From Aquabacter sp040049275 (GTDB lineage: Bacteria; Pseudomonadota; Alphaproteobacteria; Rhizobiales; Xanthobacteraceae), in contig NZ_JBDZDT010000006.1 of assembly GCF_040049275.1 (NCBI RefSeq), positions 434,001-498,000 on the forward strand: 64,000 nucleotides of DNA. Direction: 5' to 3'. Shown here one piece after another: positions 16,953 through 25,475 of the stretch. The notes under the pieces were generated by a model. That model searched no databases, was not told where the DNA came from, and was given only the letters and a program-made list of their open reading frames with translations. How positions within the stretch are numbered: position 1 is the stretch's first letter; each line of letters begins with the position of its first letter. Both the position numbers and the translations under genes were made by a program.

Positions 16953-18080
16953 TCACTCCGCTGGCTTGGCGACGGGCACGCCGGCCGGTTCCGGCTTGCG
17001 CCGCCTGGCGAAAATGCTGTCCCAGAGCCCGAGCACGCCACGCGGCAGGAACAAGGTCACCAGCACGAACAGGGCGCCGAGCGCGAACAGCCACGCCTCG
17101 GGCAGAACGCCGGTGAACCAGGTCTTGCCGGCATTGACGATGAGCGCGCCGAGCGCCGCGCCCACCAGCGTCCCGCGCCCGCCGACCGCCACCCAGATCA
17201 CCATCTCGATGGAATTGGCGGGGGCGAACTCGCCGGGATTGATGATGCCCACCTGCGGCACATAGAGCGCCCCGGCGACGCCGGCGAGCATGGCGGAGAC
17301 CACCCAGCAGAGCAGCTTGTAGTTCTCGACGCGATAGCCGAGGAACCGCGTGCGGCTCTCCGCATCGCGCACCGCCACCAGCACCTTTCCGTATTTGGAC
17401 GTCACCAGCGCCCGGCAGACGAGATAGCCGCCGGCGAGAGCGATGGCGGAGGCCGCGAACAGGGCCGCGCGGGTGCCGTCGGCGGAGATGGAGAAGCCGA
17501 GAATGTCCTTGAAATCGGTGAGGCCGTTGTTTCCGCCGAAGCCCATGTCGTTCCGGAAGAAAGCGAGCATGAGCGCAAACGTCATGGCCTGGGTGATGAT
17601 GGAGAGATAGACGCCCGTGACCCGAGAGCGGAAGGCGAACCAGCCGAACAGGAACGCCAGCGCGCCGGGCACCAGGAACACCATCACCAGCGCGAACGGG
17701 AACCAGTCGAAGCCCCACCAGAACCAGGGCAGCTCCTTATAGTTCAGGAACACCATGAAATCCGGCAGGACCGGGTTGCCATAGACCCCCCGGGGGCCGA
17801 TCTGGCGCATGAGATACATGCCCATGGCGTAGCCGCCCAGAGCGAAGAAGGCGCCGTGGCCGAGCGAAAGCACGCCGCAATAGCCCCAGACCAGATCCAC
17901 CGCGACGGCGAGGAGCGCATAGCAGACATATTTGCCCAGCAGCGGGACCAGATAGTCCGAGACGTGGAGCGGGTTGCTCTCCGCCAGCGTGAGGTTGGAG
18001 GCGGGGACGAGCACCGCCGCCCCCAGCACGATGGCGAGGAAGACCGCGCCCTTGCGGTCGATGATGCCGAGGCCGTTCAT
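16953..18080 (-). CDS. urtC: Urea ABC transporter permease UrtC
   Basis: Inner-membrane permease (LivM family) of the urea importer, 375 aa with about ten hydrophobic segments. Characteristic stretches are VCYALLAVAVDLVWGYCGVLSLGHGAFFALGGYAMGMYL (the GHGAFF motif contacts the ATPase side) and VGGRGTLVGAALGALIVN. The start overlaps the urtB stop by 4 bp (ATGA). The C-terminal tail is Pro-rich and cytoplasmic. Confidence 0.94.
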   Translation of the reverse strand: MNGLGIIDRKGAVFLAIVLGAAVLVPASNLTLAESNPLHVSDYLVPLLGKYVCYALLAVAVDLVWGYCGVLSLGHGAFFALGGYAMGMYLMRQIGPRGVYGNPVLPDFMVFLNYKELPWFWWGFDWFPFALVMVFLVPGALAFLFGWFAFRSRVTGVYLSIITQAMTFALMLAFFRNDMGFGGNNGLTDFKDILGFSISADGTRAALFAASAIALAGGYLVCRALVTSKYGKVLVAVRDAESRTRFLGYRVENYKLLCWVVSAMLAGVAGALYVPQVGIINPGEFAPANSIEMVIWVAVGGRGTLVGAALGALIVNAGKTWFTGVLPEAWLFALGALFVLVTLFLPRGVLGLWDSIFARRRKPEPAGVPVAKPAE

Positions 18081-19726
18081 GCTTCCACCGCCCGGCCCTT
18101 GAGCGCGAACAGGCCGCGCGGGCGCTTCTGGATGAACAGGATGATGAGGACGAGGATGATGATCTTGCCGAGCACGGCACCCGCGAAGGGTTCGAGCAGC
18201 TTGTTGGCGATGCCGAGCCCGAAGGCCGCCACCAGCGTGCCCCAGAGGTTCCCCACCCCGCCGAACACCACCACCATGAAGCTGTCGATGATGTAGCCCT
18301 GGCCGAGGTTCGGGCTGACATTGTCGATCTGCGAGAGGGCGACACCGGCGATGCCGGCAATGCCGGAGCCGAGGCCGAAGGTGAGCGCATCGATGCGCCC
18401 CGTGCGGATGCCCATGGCCCCCGCCATGCGTCGGTTCTGCGTCACCGCCCGCACATAGAGGCCGAGCGCGGTGCGCTTCAGAACCATGAGCAGGGCGAAG
18501 AACACCAGCAGCGAGAAGATGATGATGGCGAGGCGGTTATAAGTGATGGCCATGTGGCCGAGATCGAAGGAGCCCGACATCCAAGAGGGCGAGCCCACCT
18601 CCTTGTTGGTGGGCCCGAACACCGAGCGCACCGCCTGCTGGAGGATGAGCGAGATGCCCCAGGTGGCCAGCAGCGTCTCCAGCGGCCGGCCATAGAGGAA
18701 GCGGATCACCGTGCGCTCGATGAGGATGCCCACCAGCGCGGTCACCAGGAAGGCCAGGGGCAGCGCGATGGCCAGCGACCAGCCGAACAGGAAGGGCGCG
18801 CTGTTGCGGATCACCTCCTGCACCATGAAGGTGGTGTAGGCGCCGATCATCACCATCTCGCCATGGGCCATGTTGATGACGCCCATGACGCCAAAGGTGA
18901 TGGCGAGGCCGATGGCGGCCAGCAGCAGCACCGAGCCCAGCGAGAGCCCGTACCAGACATTCTGCGCCACCGCCCATATGGCGAGGTTGCGATTGATGGC
19001 CTCGATGCCGTCCGCGGCCGCCGCCTTCACGGCGGCGGGGGACTCCGCCGGCAGGCTGGAGAGGACGGCCAGCGCATCCTGGTCGCCCCGCGCCGCGATG
19101 AGGCGCACGGCGGAGACGCGCTCCGGCTCGGAGACGGACGGGCTGCCGACGATGAGGACGGCACGGGCCTGGGCGAAGGCGGTCTTCACCGCGGCGTCGC
19201 TCTCCTTGGCGATGGCGGCATCAAGCGTGGGGAGCGCGGTCGCGTCGCGGGATTTGAACACGGCGGCCGCGGCTTCGAGGCGCTTCTGAGGATTGGGGCT
19301 CAGCAGCGCCAGCGCGCCGGCGGCCGCATCCACCGCGCGGCGGACGCGATTGTTGAGCCGCACCGCGCGCAGGCCGGAAGGAGGCGCGGCCACCGTCGCG
19401 CCGGTCGCTGGATCGGTGATCGCACCGGCCGGCGTGCGCAGGAACACCGCCTTGCTCTGGGGATCGATGAGGAGGCGCCCGTCGCGGATGGCGTCCACGA
19501 TGGCGGGGGCCTGGGGACTAGTGGAGACCGCAAGGGCGCCCAGCGCCGCCTCTGTGTCCGAATAGCTGTCGGTGCCAAGCTTGGCGAGCGCGGCGGAAAG
19601 ATCGCCGGAGGCCGCCTGCGCCCAAGCCGGCGCGAAACTTGTGGGTGCGAGAATGGCCGGCGAGATGGCAAGGGCCATCCACGCGAAAAGCAGGAGAACG
19701 GCACGTCTCAATCGTTGAATTATCAT
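18077..19726 (-). CDS. urtB: Urea ABC transporter permease UrtB with N-terminal exported domain
   Basis: Permease of the LivH family. The C-terminal ~300 residues are membrane-spanning with AIGLAITFGVMGVINMAHGEMVMIGAY (the hallmark MAHGE) and VVFGGVGNLWGTLVAAFGLG. The first ~240 residues contain a signal-like hydrophobic start and an Ala-rich helical repeat region (QKRLEAAAAVFKSRDATALPTLDAAI); this extension is normal for proteobacterial UrtB. I chose the ATG at 19726 (MIIQRLRRA) rather than 19753 because the basic-hydrophobic signal begins there. Length 549 aa. It is 101 bp after urtA. Confidence 0.93.
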   Translation of the reverse strand: MIIQRLRRAVLLLFAWMALAISPAILAPTSFAPAWAQAASGDLSAALAKLGTDSYSDTEAALGALAVSTSPQAPAIVDAIRDGRLLIDPQSKAVFLRTPAGAITDPATGATVAAPPSGLRAVRLNNRVRRAVDAAAGALALLSPNPQKRLEAAAAVFKSRDATALPTLDAAIAKESDAAVKTAFAQARAVLIVGSPSVSEPERVSAVRLIAARGDQDALAVLSSLPAESPAAVKAAAADGIEAINRNLAIWAVAQNVWYGLSLGSVLLLAAIGLAITFGVMGVINMAHGEMVMIGAYTTFMVQEVIRNSAPFLFGWSLAIALPLAFLVTALVGILIERTVIRFLYGRPLETLLATWGISLILQQAVRSVFGPTNKEVGSPSWMSGSFDLGHMAITYNRLAIIIFSLLVFFALLMVLKRTALGLYVRAVTQNRRMAGAMGIRTGRIDALTFGLGSGIAGIAGVALSQIDNVSPNLGQGYIIDSFMVVVFGGVGNLWGTLVAAFGLGIANKLLEPFAGAVLGKIIILVLIILFIQKRPRGLFALKGRAVEA

Positions 19727-19827
19727 GTCGGTCCGCAATCCCACCGTTGCCAAGGGACGGCCGCGCGAACGCGGCCGGCGAGGTGCCGGGGAACGGCCCG
19801 CCGCCCGACGGCGGCGGGCCGCTCAAC

Positions 19828-21129
19828 TCACTTGGTCACGCTGCCGAGGCAGGTCTTCTTGACCGAGTCGTAATTGCCGCAATTGAGCTGCACCCAGTCG
19901 GCCACGAGGTCCTTGGAGCCTTCGAGCTGCTTGGACCAGGCTTCGCCGGGGATGAGGTTCTCGGTCTTCCACACCACGTTGAACTGACCGTTCTCCTCGA
20001 TCTCGCCGATGAAGACGGGCTTGGTGATGTGGTGGTTGGGGAGCATCTCCGAGACGCCGCCGGTGAGGTTCGGCTGCTTGGTGCCGGGCAGCGCCGCGAT
20101 CACCTTGTCGGGGTCGGTGGTACCGGCCTTCGTGACCGCCTGAACCCACATGTTGAAGCCGATATAATGGGCCTCCATGGGATCGTTGGTGACGGCCTTC
20201 GGGTTCTTCATGAAGGTCTGCCACTGCTTGATGAAGGCGTCATTCTCCGGGGTCTTGATGGACATGAAGTAGTTCCAGGCGGCCAGATGGCCGACCAGGG
20301 GCTTCGTGTCCATGCCGGCCAGCTCTTCCTCGCCCACGGAGAAGGCGATGACGGGGATGTCGGTGGCCTTGATGCCCTGGTTGGCCAGCTCCTTATAGAA
20401 AGGCACGTTGGCGTCGCCGTTGATGGTGGAGACCACCGCCGTCTTCTTGCCCGCCGAGCCGAACTTCTTGATGTCGGCCACGATGGTCTGCCAATCCGAT
20501 TGGCCGAACGGGGTGTAGTTGATCATGATGTCCTCGGACTTCACGCCCTTGGACTTCAGATAGGCTTCCAGGATCTTGTTGGTGGTGCGGGGATAGACAT
20601 AGTCGGTACCCGCGAGCACCCAGCGCTCAACCTTCTCTTCCTTGGCGAGGTAGTCCACCGCCGGGATCGCCTGCTGGTTCGGGGCGGCGCCGGTGTAGAA
20701 GACGTTCCGCTCGCTCTCCTCGCCCTCATACTGGACGGGATAGAAGAGGATGGAGTTCAGCTCCTTGAACACGGGGAGCACGGACTTGCGGCTCACCGAG
20801 GTCCAGCAGCCGAACACCGCGGAGACCTTGTCCTTGGTGATCAGCTCGCGCGCCTTTTCCGCGAAGAGCGGCCAGTTGGAGGCGGGATCGACAACGACGG
20901 CTTCCAGCTTCTTGCCGAGAATGCCGCCCTTCTTGTTCTGCTCGTCGATGAGCATGAGCATCACGTTCTTCAGCGTGGTCTCGCTGATGGCCATGGTGCC
21001 CGAAAGGGAATGCAGGATGCCGACCTTGATGGTCTCCTGCGCATTGGCGGACCCGATGGTTCCCGCCACCGTCGCGACTGCAGCCAAAGCCCCTAGCCCT
21101 TTGGCGGCCCGTCCCAGCAAACCGAGCAT
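19828..21129 (-). CDS. urtA: Urea ABC transporter substrate-binding protein UrtA
   Basis: Periplasmic urea receptor of the importer. It has a signal peptide of ~30 residues (hydrophobic core then SANA before QETIKVGILHSLSGTMAIS). The family sequence VFGCWTSVSRKSVLPVFKELNSILFYPVQYEGEE is unmistakably UrtA/AmiC-like. The start at 21129 has GGAGAG 7 bases upstream; an ATG at 21171 lacks a ribosome-binding site. Mature length is ~400 aa. It is the first gene of the urt-ure block, preceded by a sigma-54-like promoter at 21180-21195 and a perfect GCTGGCC/GGCCAGC palindrome at 21151-21167 in the leader. Confidence 0.96.
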   Translation of the reverse strand: MLGLLGRAAKGLGALAAVATVAGTIGSANAQETIKVGILHSLSGTMAISETTLKNVMLMLIDEQNKKGGILGKKLEAVVVDPASNWPLFAEKARELITKDKVSAVFGCWTSVSRKSVLPVFKELNSILFYPVQYEGEESERNVFYTGAAPNQQAIPAVDYLAKEEKVERWVLAGTDYVYPRTTNKILEAYLKSKGVKSEDIMINYTPFGQSDWQTIVADIKKFGSAGKKTAVVSTINGDANVPFYKELANQGIKATDIPVIAFSVGEEELAGMDTKPLVGHLAAWNYFMSIKTPENDAFIKQWQTFMKNPKAVTNDPMEAHYIGFNMWVQAVTKAGTTDPDKVIAALPGTKQPNLTGGVSEMLPNHHITKPVFIGEIEENGQFNVVWKTENLIPGEAWSKQLEGSKDLVADWVQLNCGNYDSVKKTCLGSVTK

Positions 21130-21179
21130 GCGCTCTCTCCGTGTTCGTCGGCTGGCCCCGGGCCAGCGCACACCAACAC

Positions 21180-21195
21180 AGCAAGCGGCATGCCA
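21180..21195 (-). promoter_or_regulatory. Candidate sigma-54 (RpoN) promoter of the urt-ure block
   Basis: On the minus strand the sequence reads TGGCATGCCGCTTGCT. It matches the -24/-12 consensus TGGCACGnnnnTTGCW with one mismatch (T for C at position 6) and exactly the required spacing between GG and GC. It is 51-66 bases upstream of the urtA start, leaving a leader of about 40 nt. No clear NtrC site pair was recognised upstream. A partial copy of the -12 half (AGCAAGCGGCAT on the plus strand) recurs at 21254-21265 but lacks the -24 GG. Confidence 0.55.
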
Positions 21196-21310
21196 TCACC
21201 GCATCGACTGGACCTGAGGGCGCGGAACCCTCGCGCCGCATCGATAAAGACGCAGCAAGCGGCATACAATCGGCCGCCATTGATGATTTTTTATCCACGT
21301 GCCCATATTT

Positions 21311-21358
21311 AAGGCGCAGGCGACGCTTTGGGGCAAACCCCTGCGTCACCTGCGCCTT
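21311..21358. other. Large near-perfect hairpin between urtA and a small membrane-peptide gene
   Basis: A 48-base inverted repeat. Outer arms AAGGCGCAGG (21311-21320) and CCTGCGCCTT (21349-21358) are perfect; then one mismatch, then GACGC/GCGTC, then GGGG-CAAA-CCCC in the loop region. It begins 9 bp after the stop of the 25-codon minus-strand gene, so it may terminate that transcript or insulate urtA, but no U tract follows on either strand. Confidence 0.6.
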
Positions 21359-21366
21359 CCGCAGGG

Positions 21367-21444
21367 TTATAGTACATTGAAGAGATACAGAAGGACGATC
21401 ACCGAAAAAGGCACACCCAGAAGCCACAATACCAAGCCGCGCAT
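21367..21444 (-). CDS. 25-residue hydrophobic peptide (putative small membrane protein)
   Basis: A short gene with a convincing start: AGGAG lies 8 bases before the ATG at 21444. It encodes 25 residues: MRG followed by one continuous hydrophobic segment (LVLWLLGVP then SVIVLLYLF) and a TAA stop. This fits a single transmembrane helix with a positive cytoplasmic N-terminus. I recall similar tiny membrane peptides in related alphaproteobacteria, but their function is unknown. It lies between the carbonic anhydrase (divergent) and urtA (same strand), and a 48-base hairpin follows the stop. Confidence 0.6.
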   Translation of the reverse strand: MRGLVLWLLGVPFSVIVLLYLFNVL

Positions 21445-21598
21445 CTTTAACTCCTCTCAGCAGATTTTCTGCCGAGACAACGCACCACAGGCTCTGGCGT
21501 TCCGAAATCGAAGCAGGTCCTTATTTGTGCATCGCACCCATCTTGACCTTGGACATAAGTGGGCGTTTCTATGCGCCGGTTTCAGCGGGGGCGAAACG

Positions 21599-22228
21599 AT
21601 GGACAAACTGATCGAAGGCTACCGGCGCTTCCGAGAGCTGGCGTGGCCGGAGCATAAGGCGCTGTTCGAGACCCTGGCAGCGCGCGGCCAGAAGCCGGAG
21701 ACCTTTGTGGTCGCCTGCTCGGACAGCCGGGTCGATCCGCAGATGATCTTCAATGCCGGCCCGGGCGAGCTGTTCGTGGTCCGCAACGTCGCGAATCTGG
21801 TGCCGCCCTATCAGCCCGACGCCAACTATCACGGCACCAGCGCGGCGCTGGAATTTGCCGTGCGGGTGCTCGAGGTGAAGAGAATCGTCGTGCTTGGCCA
21901 TGCCCAATGCGGCGGCGTCAGCGCCCTTCTCAAGGGCGCCCCTCCCGGGGCACAGGACTTCGTCGCGCAGTGGATCACCATTGCGGAAGAGGCCCGGCGC
22001 CAGACACTGGAGGCGGACCTCCCTCCGGACCAGCAGCAATACTTCTGCGAGCGGTGCTGTGTGCAACTCTCGCTCGACAACCTGTCCACCTTTCCCTGGA
22101 TCGCCGAGCGGGTCGAGACCGGCGACCTCACGCTCCACGGCGCCTATTTCGGCGTTGCCACCGGCCGCCTCGAATTGCTGGAGGACGGCGAGTTCCGCGC
22201 CGTCCCGACAACCGGGCGAGACGAGTAG
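21599..22228 (+). CDS. Beta-class carbonic anhydrase
   Basis: Zinc enzyme interconverting CO2 and bicarbonate. The three zinc ligands and catalytic dyad are present: Cys40-Ser-Asp42-Ser-Arg44 (ACSDSRVD), His101 and Cys104 (LGHAQCGG). At 209 aa it is a normal single-domain beta-CA. The start at 21599 is preceded by GGGGGCG and begins MDKLIEGYRRFR, typical for the family; the open frame extends about 100 codons upstream without homology. It is divergent from the urea transport/urease block, where it could process CO2 from urea hydrolysis (inference). Confidence 0.95.
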   Translation: MDKLIEGYRRFRELAWPEHKALFETLAARGQKPETFVVACSDSRVDPQMIFNAGPGELFVVRNVANLVPPYQPDANYHGTSAALEFAVRVLEVKRIVVLGHAQCGGVSALLKGAPPGAQDFVAQWITIAEEARRQTLEADLPPDQQQYFCERCCVQLSLDNLSTFPWIAERVETGDLTLHGAYFGVATGRLELLEDGEFRAVPTTGRDE

Positions 22229-22291
22229 CAGCGTCACACGCCATTTGCGATTTTCTGCCTATTGGCAGTGCAATGGCTTTGCCCTTGGGGA

Positions 22292-23668
22292 ATGGGGGAA
22301 CGTGTGAAACAGGATCCAATCGACACCGCATCCATTGCGGCAGCGCCAACCGCCATCGGCACGCACCATGTCGCCGACGTCGTCGAACTGCTGAACCGCA
22401 AGACCTTGGCGGAGACGGTGCAGTTCATTGGCACCATGCCCCAGGAATGGGCCGTCGAGCTGCTCGATCAGCCCGACTTCATCTGGGCCTGCGAGGTCCT
22501 GGAGGAACTCCCCCCGGAACGGGCCAACGCCCTGCTCGAACAGATGTCGAGCGACCGGGTGGCGGACATCCTGCGGTGGATCGAGGAGCCCAAGCGCTCC
22601 CAGCTGAAAGACGGGCTTAACGCCGAGACCCGGACGGCCATCGATCAGCTTCTCAACTATCCCCACAACAGCGCCGGCAGCATCATGACGACCGAGTTCG
22701 TCAGCGTGCCGGCCAATTGGACGGTGCAGCAGACCCTCACCCATCTGCGGGAAGTGGAATCCTCCCGCGAGACCATCTACGCCATCTTCCTGCTCGATCC
22801 CGTCTCCAAGCGCCTCGTGAACGTGGTCAAGCTGCGCGCGCTCATCACCGCGGAGCCGCAGGCCCCCATCCTCTCGCTGGCGCCGGCTTATCCGGCCATC
22901 ACCGCCAATGCGCTGGCGGACCGCGAGGACGTCGCACGCCTCATCGCCAAATACGATCTCCTGGCGATCCCTGTGGTGGACACCACCGGCCACATCATCG
23001 GCATCTGCACCTTCGACGACATGATCGATGCGATGATCGACGAGCAGACCGAGGACGTCCAGCGCATGGGCGGCATGGAGCATATCGACGAGCCCTATCT
23101 GCAGATCTCCTTCTCGCAGATGATCAAGAAGCGCGGCGGCTGGCTCTGCGTGCTGTTCCTGTCGGAAATGCTCACCACCAGCGCCATGCAGGTCTTCTCC
23201 GACGAGCTTGAGAAGGCGATCGTGCTCGCGCTGTTCATCCCGCTCGTCATGAGCTCGGGCGGCAATTCCGGCTCGCAGGCCACCTCCCTCATCATCCGCG
23301 CTTTGGCGCTGCACCAGGTCAAGCTCGGCGATTGGTACAAGGTCGTCATCCGCGAACTGCCCACCGGCATCGTGCTGGGCTCCATCCTCGGCGTCATCGG
23401 CATCCTGCGCATCGCCATCTGGCAGGAATTCGGCATTTTTGACTATGGCGAGCACTGGATGCTGCTGTCGGTTACCATCGGCGTCGCCTTGATCGGCATC
23501 GTGACCTTCGGCTCGCTCTCCGGCTCGATGCTGCCGTTCATCCTGAAACGGGTCGGCTTCGACCCCGCCAGCGCGTCAGCGCCCTTCGTTGCGACGCTGG
23601 TGGATGTCACCGGCATCGTCATCTATTTCAGCGTGGCGTGGCTCTTCCTCCACGGCACCATTCTGTGA
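22292..23668 (+). CDS. mgtE: Magnesium transporter MgtE
   Basis: Mg2+ channel/transporter gated by cytosolic magnesium. N-terminal superhelical domain (VADVVELLNRKTLAETVQFI, with the LLDQPDFIW and LEELPPERANALLEQM repeats), then a CBS pair (NSAGSIMTTEFVSVPANWTVQQTL, IPVVDTTGHIIGICTFDDMID), then five transmembrane helices with the pore signature PLVMSSGGNSGSQATSLIIRA. About 458 aa. The start is uncertain: ATG at 22292 or GTG at 22304, both close to a purine-rich stretch. A strong hairpin follows the stop. No M-box riboswitch was recognised upstream. Confidence 0.92.
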   Translation: MGERVKQDPIDTASIAAAPTAIGTHHVADVVELLNRKTLAETVQFIGTMPQEWAVELLDQPDFIWACEVLEELPPERANALLEQMSSDRVADILRWIEEPKRSQLKDGLNAETRTAIDQLLNYPHNSAGSIMTTEFVSVPANWTVQQTLTHLREVESSRETIYAIFLLDPVSKRLVNVVKLRALITAEPQAPILSLAPAYPAITANALADREDVARLIAKYDLLAIPVVDTTGHIIGICTFDDMIDAMIDEQTEDVQRMGGMEHIDEPYLQISFSQMIKKRGGWLCVLFLSEMLTTSAMQVFSDELEKAIVLALFIPLVMSSGGNSGSQATSLIIRALALHQVKLGDWYKVVIRELPTGIVLGSILGVIGILRIAIWQEFGIFDYGEHWMLLSVTIGVALIGIVTFGSLSGSMLPFILKRVGFDPASASAPFVATLVDVTGIVIYFSVAWLFLHGTIL

Positions 23669-23675
23669 CCGGCCT

Positions 23676-23704
23676 GCGGGAGCCGGCCTGTCGCCGGCTC
23701 CCGC
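23676..23704. terminator. Hairpin between convergent mgtE and Nif11-like gene
   Basis: Perfect 11-bp stem GCGGGAGCCGG/CCGGCTCCCGC with a 7-base loop, starting 8 bases after the mgtE stop and 13 bases from the stop of the convergent gene. It lacks a U tract on either strand, so it may be a weak bidirectional terminator or a 3'-end stabiliser. Confidence 0.5.
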
Positions 23705-23716
23705 CAGCCTGCCGCT

Positions 23717-23968
23717 CTAGTGATTCGACACGAACCTCAGAAGCGCACCGTAGCCGCCTTCACCCTCGCCAACCGGCACCTCCTCGCGTGCCTCGTCAGC
23801 GGCAGCGACGGTGAGTTCCTTGGCGGAGATGCTGAAGCCGCGGGTCTCCAGGAAATTCACCGCATCGTCCGTGCTGGCGAAGCTGGAGACAGCCTCGGCC
23901 AAAACCTCGCTCAGCCCGGTATTGCCGGAGGCATCAGCCTTCAACCGCTCCAGATCATGGGTGCTCAT
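23717..23968 (-). CDS. Nif11-like small protein (possible RiPP leader-type peptide)
   Basis: An 83-residue protein with an excellent ribosome-binding site (AAGGAGGT, 5 bases before the ATG). The N-terminal ~60 residues follow the Nif11/NHLP leader pattern: a first helix (DLERLKADASGNTGLSEVLAEA), then DDAVNFLETRGFSISAKELTVAA, the characteristic G-F-S-I-S-A-x-E-L turn. The C-terminus contains GEGEGGYG followed by LLRFVSNH, where a GG could be a leader cleavage site. The putative core has no Cys and only one Ser. No modification or export gene is adjacent, so it may equally be a stand-alone Nif11 protein of other function. Confidence 0.6.
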   Translation of the reverse strand: MSTHDLERLKADASGNTGLSEVLAEAVSSFASTDDAVNFLETRGFSISAKELTVAAADEAREEVPVGEGEGGYGALLRFVSNH

Positions 23969-24113
23969 GCCGACCTCCTTCTTCGTCTGGCCACGCCTCA
24001 GTAACGAGGGTGAGCCGCGCCGGTTCCGCGCAGGCGCTGCCCATTACACGCGCTTGGCCCCCGCTCGCGGTTGAGATACTAAGGCGGCCATCTATTCGGG
24101 GGACGGGATCGTC

Positions 24114-25475
24114 GTGGGGCAATTGGCATTCCTGCTCATCGGCTCGGATTCCCTGCGCAAGCGATGGTTCGTCATCGCGGCGCTGGGCGCCGTGCTGACG
24201 GTGCTCGGCCTTCTGATCATTTTCGACGCCACCGACGGCGTGACCATCGTCGCCACCCAGGTCTTCGGCCTGCTCTTCGTCATCCAGGGCATCCTCGCGC
24301 TCGTCTCGCTGCTGGGAACCGGGCCGAATGTCGGGAGCTACCTGACCGCAGCGCGCGGCGTGTTCCTGCTGTTCATCGCGGGCCTGATCCTCGATTTTCC
24401 GTACAAGAACGACCTCGCCGTCACGACCCTGTTCGCCCTCGCATTCATCGTGGACGGGATGCTGCGCATCCTCACCGCCAATGCGCTGCGCTATTCCGCC
24501 TGGCGCGCGGTGATCGCGTTCGGCCTATTCGAGTTCCTGATCGCGGCGCTGATCATCACCGACTGGCCAATCCCGCGGGCGAAGAACATCCCCTTCTGCG
24601 TCGGCCTCAGCCTCATGTTCTCGGGCTGGGTGCTGCTGCGCATGAGCCTGATGCTCAAGAAGCTCGAACCGGAAGTGGCGATCCTGGCGCTGCCCATGTT
24701 CGCGCAACGCGCCTGGTACGACAACGCGCCGGTGCTCATCGGCCTGGAGGACGAGGCCAAGCCCGAGCACCCGATGATCGTCCATGTCTGGACCCCCGTG
24801 GGCTCGGCCGACGTGGCGCGGCGGCGCCTCGTCCTCGACCGCTACATCGCGGCGGTGGACCGCAACGGCGTGATCTCCACCGGCCATGCCGCGCTGGAAG
24901 CCCAGCCGGACCTCTATATCAGCCACTATCCGGCGGTGGAGATCGACCGCAGCTCCGGCGACTTCATGGCCATGTTCAAGGCCACCAAGGAGAACGACTT
25001 CGCGGGCCGCTTCCAGCCCTCCTATGCGGTGGAGGCCGCCGGCTGGTGCGAGTCGGATTCCGATGTGATCTTCCACAATTACAGCCCACGCCGCCTGCGC
25101 GCCTTCTGGGCCGGCTACCGGCAGGACAACACCTACAACCTCACCAACCGGAACTGCTCGGTGGCCGTCGCATCGGCGCTCGATGCGGCCCTGGAAGGCT
25201 CGCTCGCCACCAAATATCCGTGGGCACGCCTCATCCGGCTGCTCTGCAATCCCGACATGTGGGTGGCGGTCATGCTGCGCCAGCGCGCGGAAACCATGAC
25301 CTGGACCCCCGGCTACGCGCTCGACTATGCCCGCGCCATGCACCGGCTGGTGGAGCCGGTCCAGGTCTCCTGGATGGAGCGCCTGCGCGGCGCCATCCGG
25401 CACTTCCGCACCCCGCATTCCGTACGCGCCGCATCCGAGGCCGCCCCGCTCGACAGCAAGGAAACCGCCCCGTGA
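24114..25475 (+). CDS. HdeD-family membrane protein with C-terminal papain-like domain
   Basis: The N-terminal ~190 residues form six to seven hydrophobic helices of the HdeD/DUF308 type (VIAALGAVLTVLGLLIIF, QVFGLLFVIQGILAL, TLFALAFIVDGMLRI). The remaining ~260 residues are soluble and contain YISHYPAVEID (His271) and, downstream, NLTNRNCSVAVASALDAAL (Cys348). The His-before-Cys order is that of circularly permuted papain/NlpC-like enzymes. A membrane-tethered hydrolase or acyltransferase is therefore plausible but unproven. The start is a GTG at 24114 after GGGGACGG. The stop overlaps the next gene by four bases (GTGA). Confidence 0.7.
   Translation: MGQLAFLLIGSDSLRKRWFVIAALGAVLTVLGLLIIFDATDGVTIVATQVFGLLFVIQGILALVSLLGTGPNVGSYLTAARGVFLLFIAGLILDFPYKNDLAVTTLFALAFIVDGMLRILTANALRYSAWRAVIAFGLFEFLIAALIITDWPIPRAKNIPFCVGLSLMFSGWVLLRMSLMLKKLEPEVAILALPMFAQRAWYDNAPVLIGLEDEAKPEHPMIVHVWTPVGSADVARRRLVLDRYIAAVDRNGVISTGHAALEAQPDLYISHYPAVEIDRSSGDFMAMFKATKENDFAGRFQPSYAVEAAGWCESDSDVIFHNYSPRRLRAFWAGYRQDNTYNLTNRNCSVAVASALDAALEGSLATKYPWARLIRLLCNPDMWVAVMLRQRAETMTWTPGYALDYARAMHRLVEPVQVSWMERLRGAIRHFRTPHSVRAASEAAPLDSKETAP

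Noticed and set aside
15051..18296. 1081-codon open frame on the plus strand opposite ureD-urtE-urtD-urtC-urtB
   Set aside because: Antisense shadow caused by high GC codon bias; it is Arg/His/Ala-rich with no domain, and the minus-strand genes are certain.
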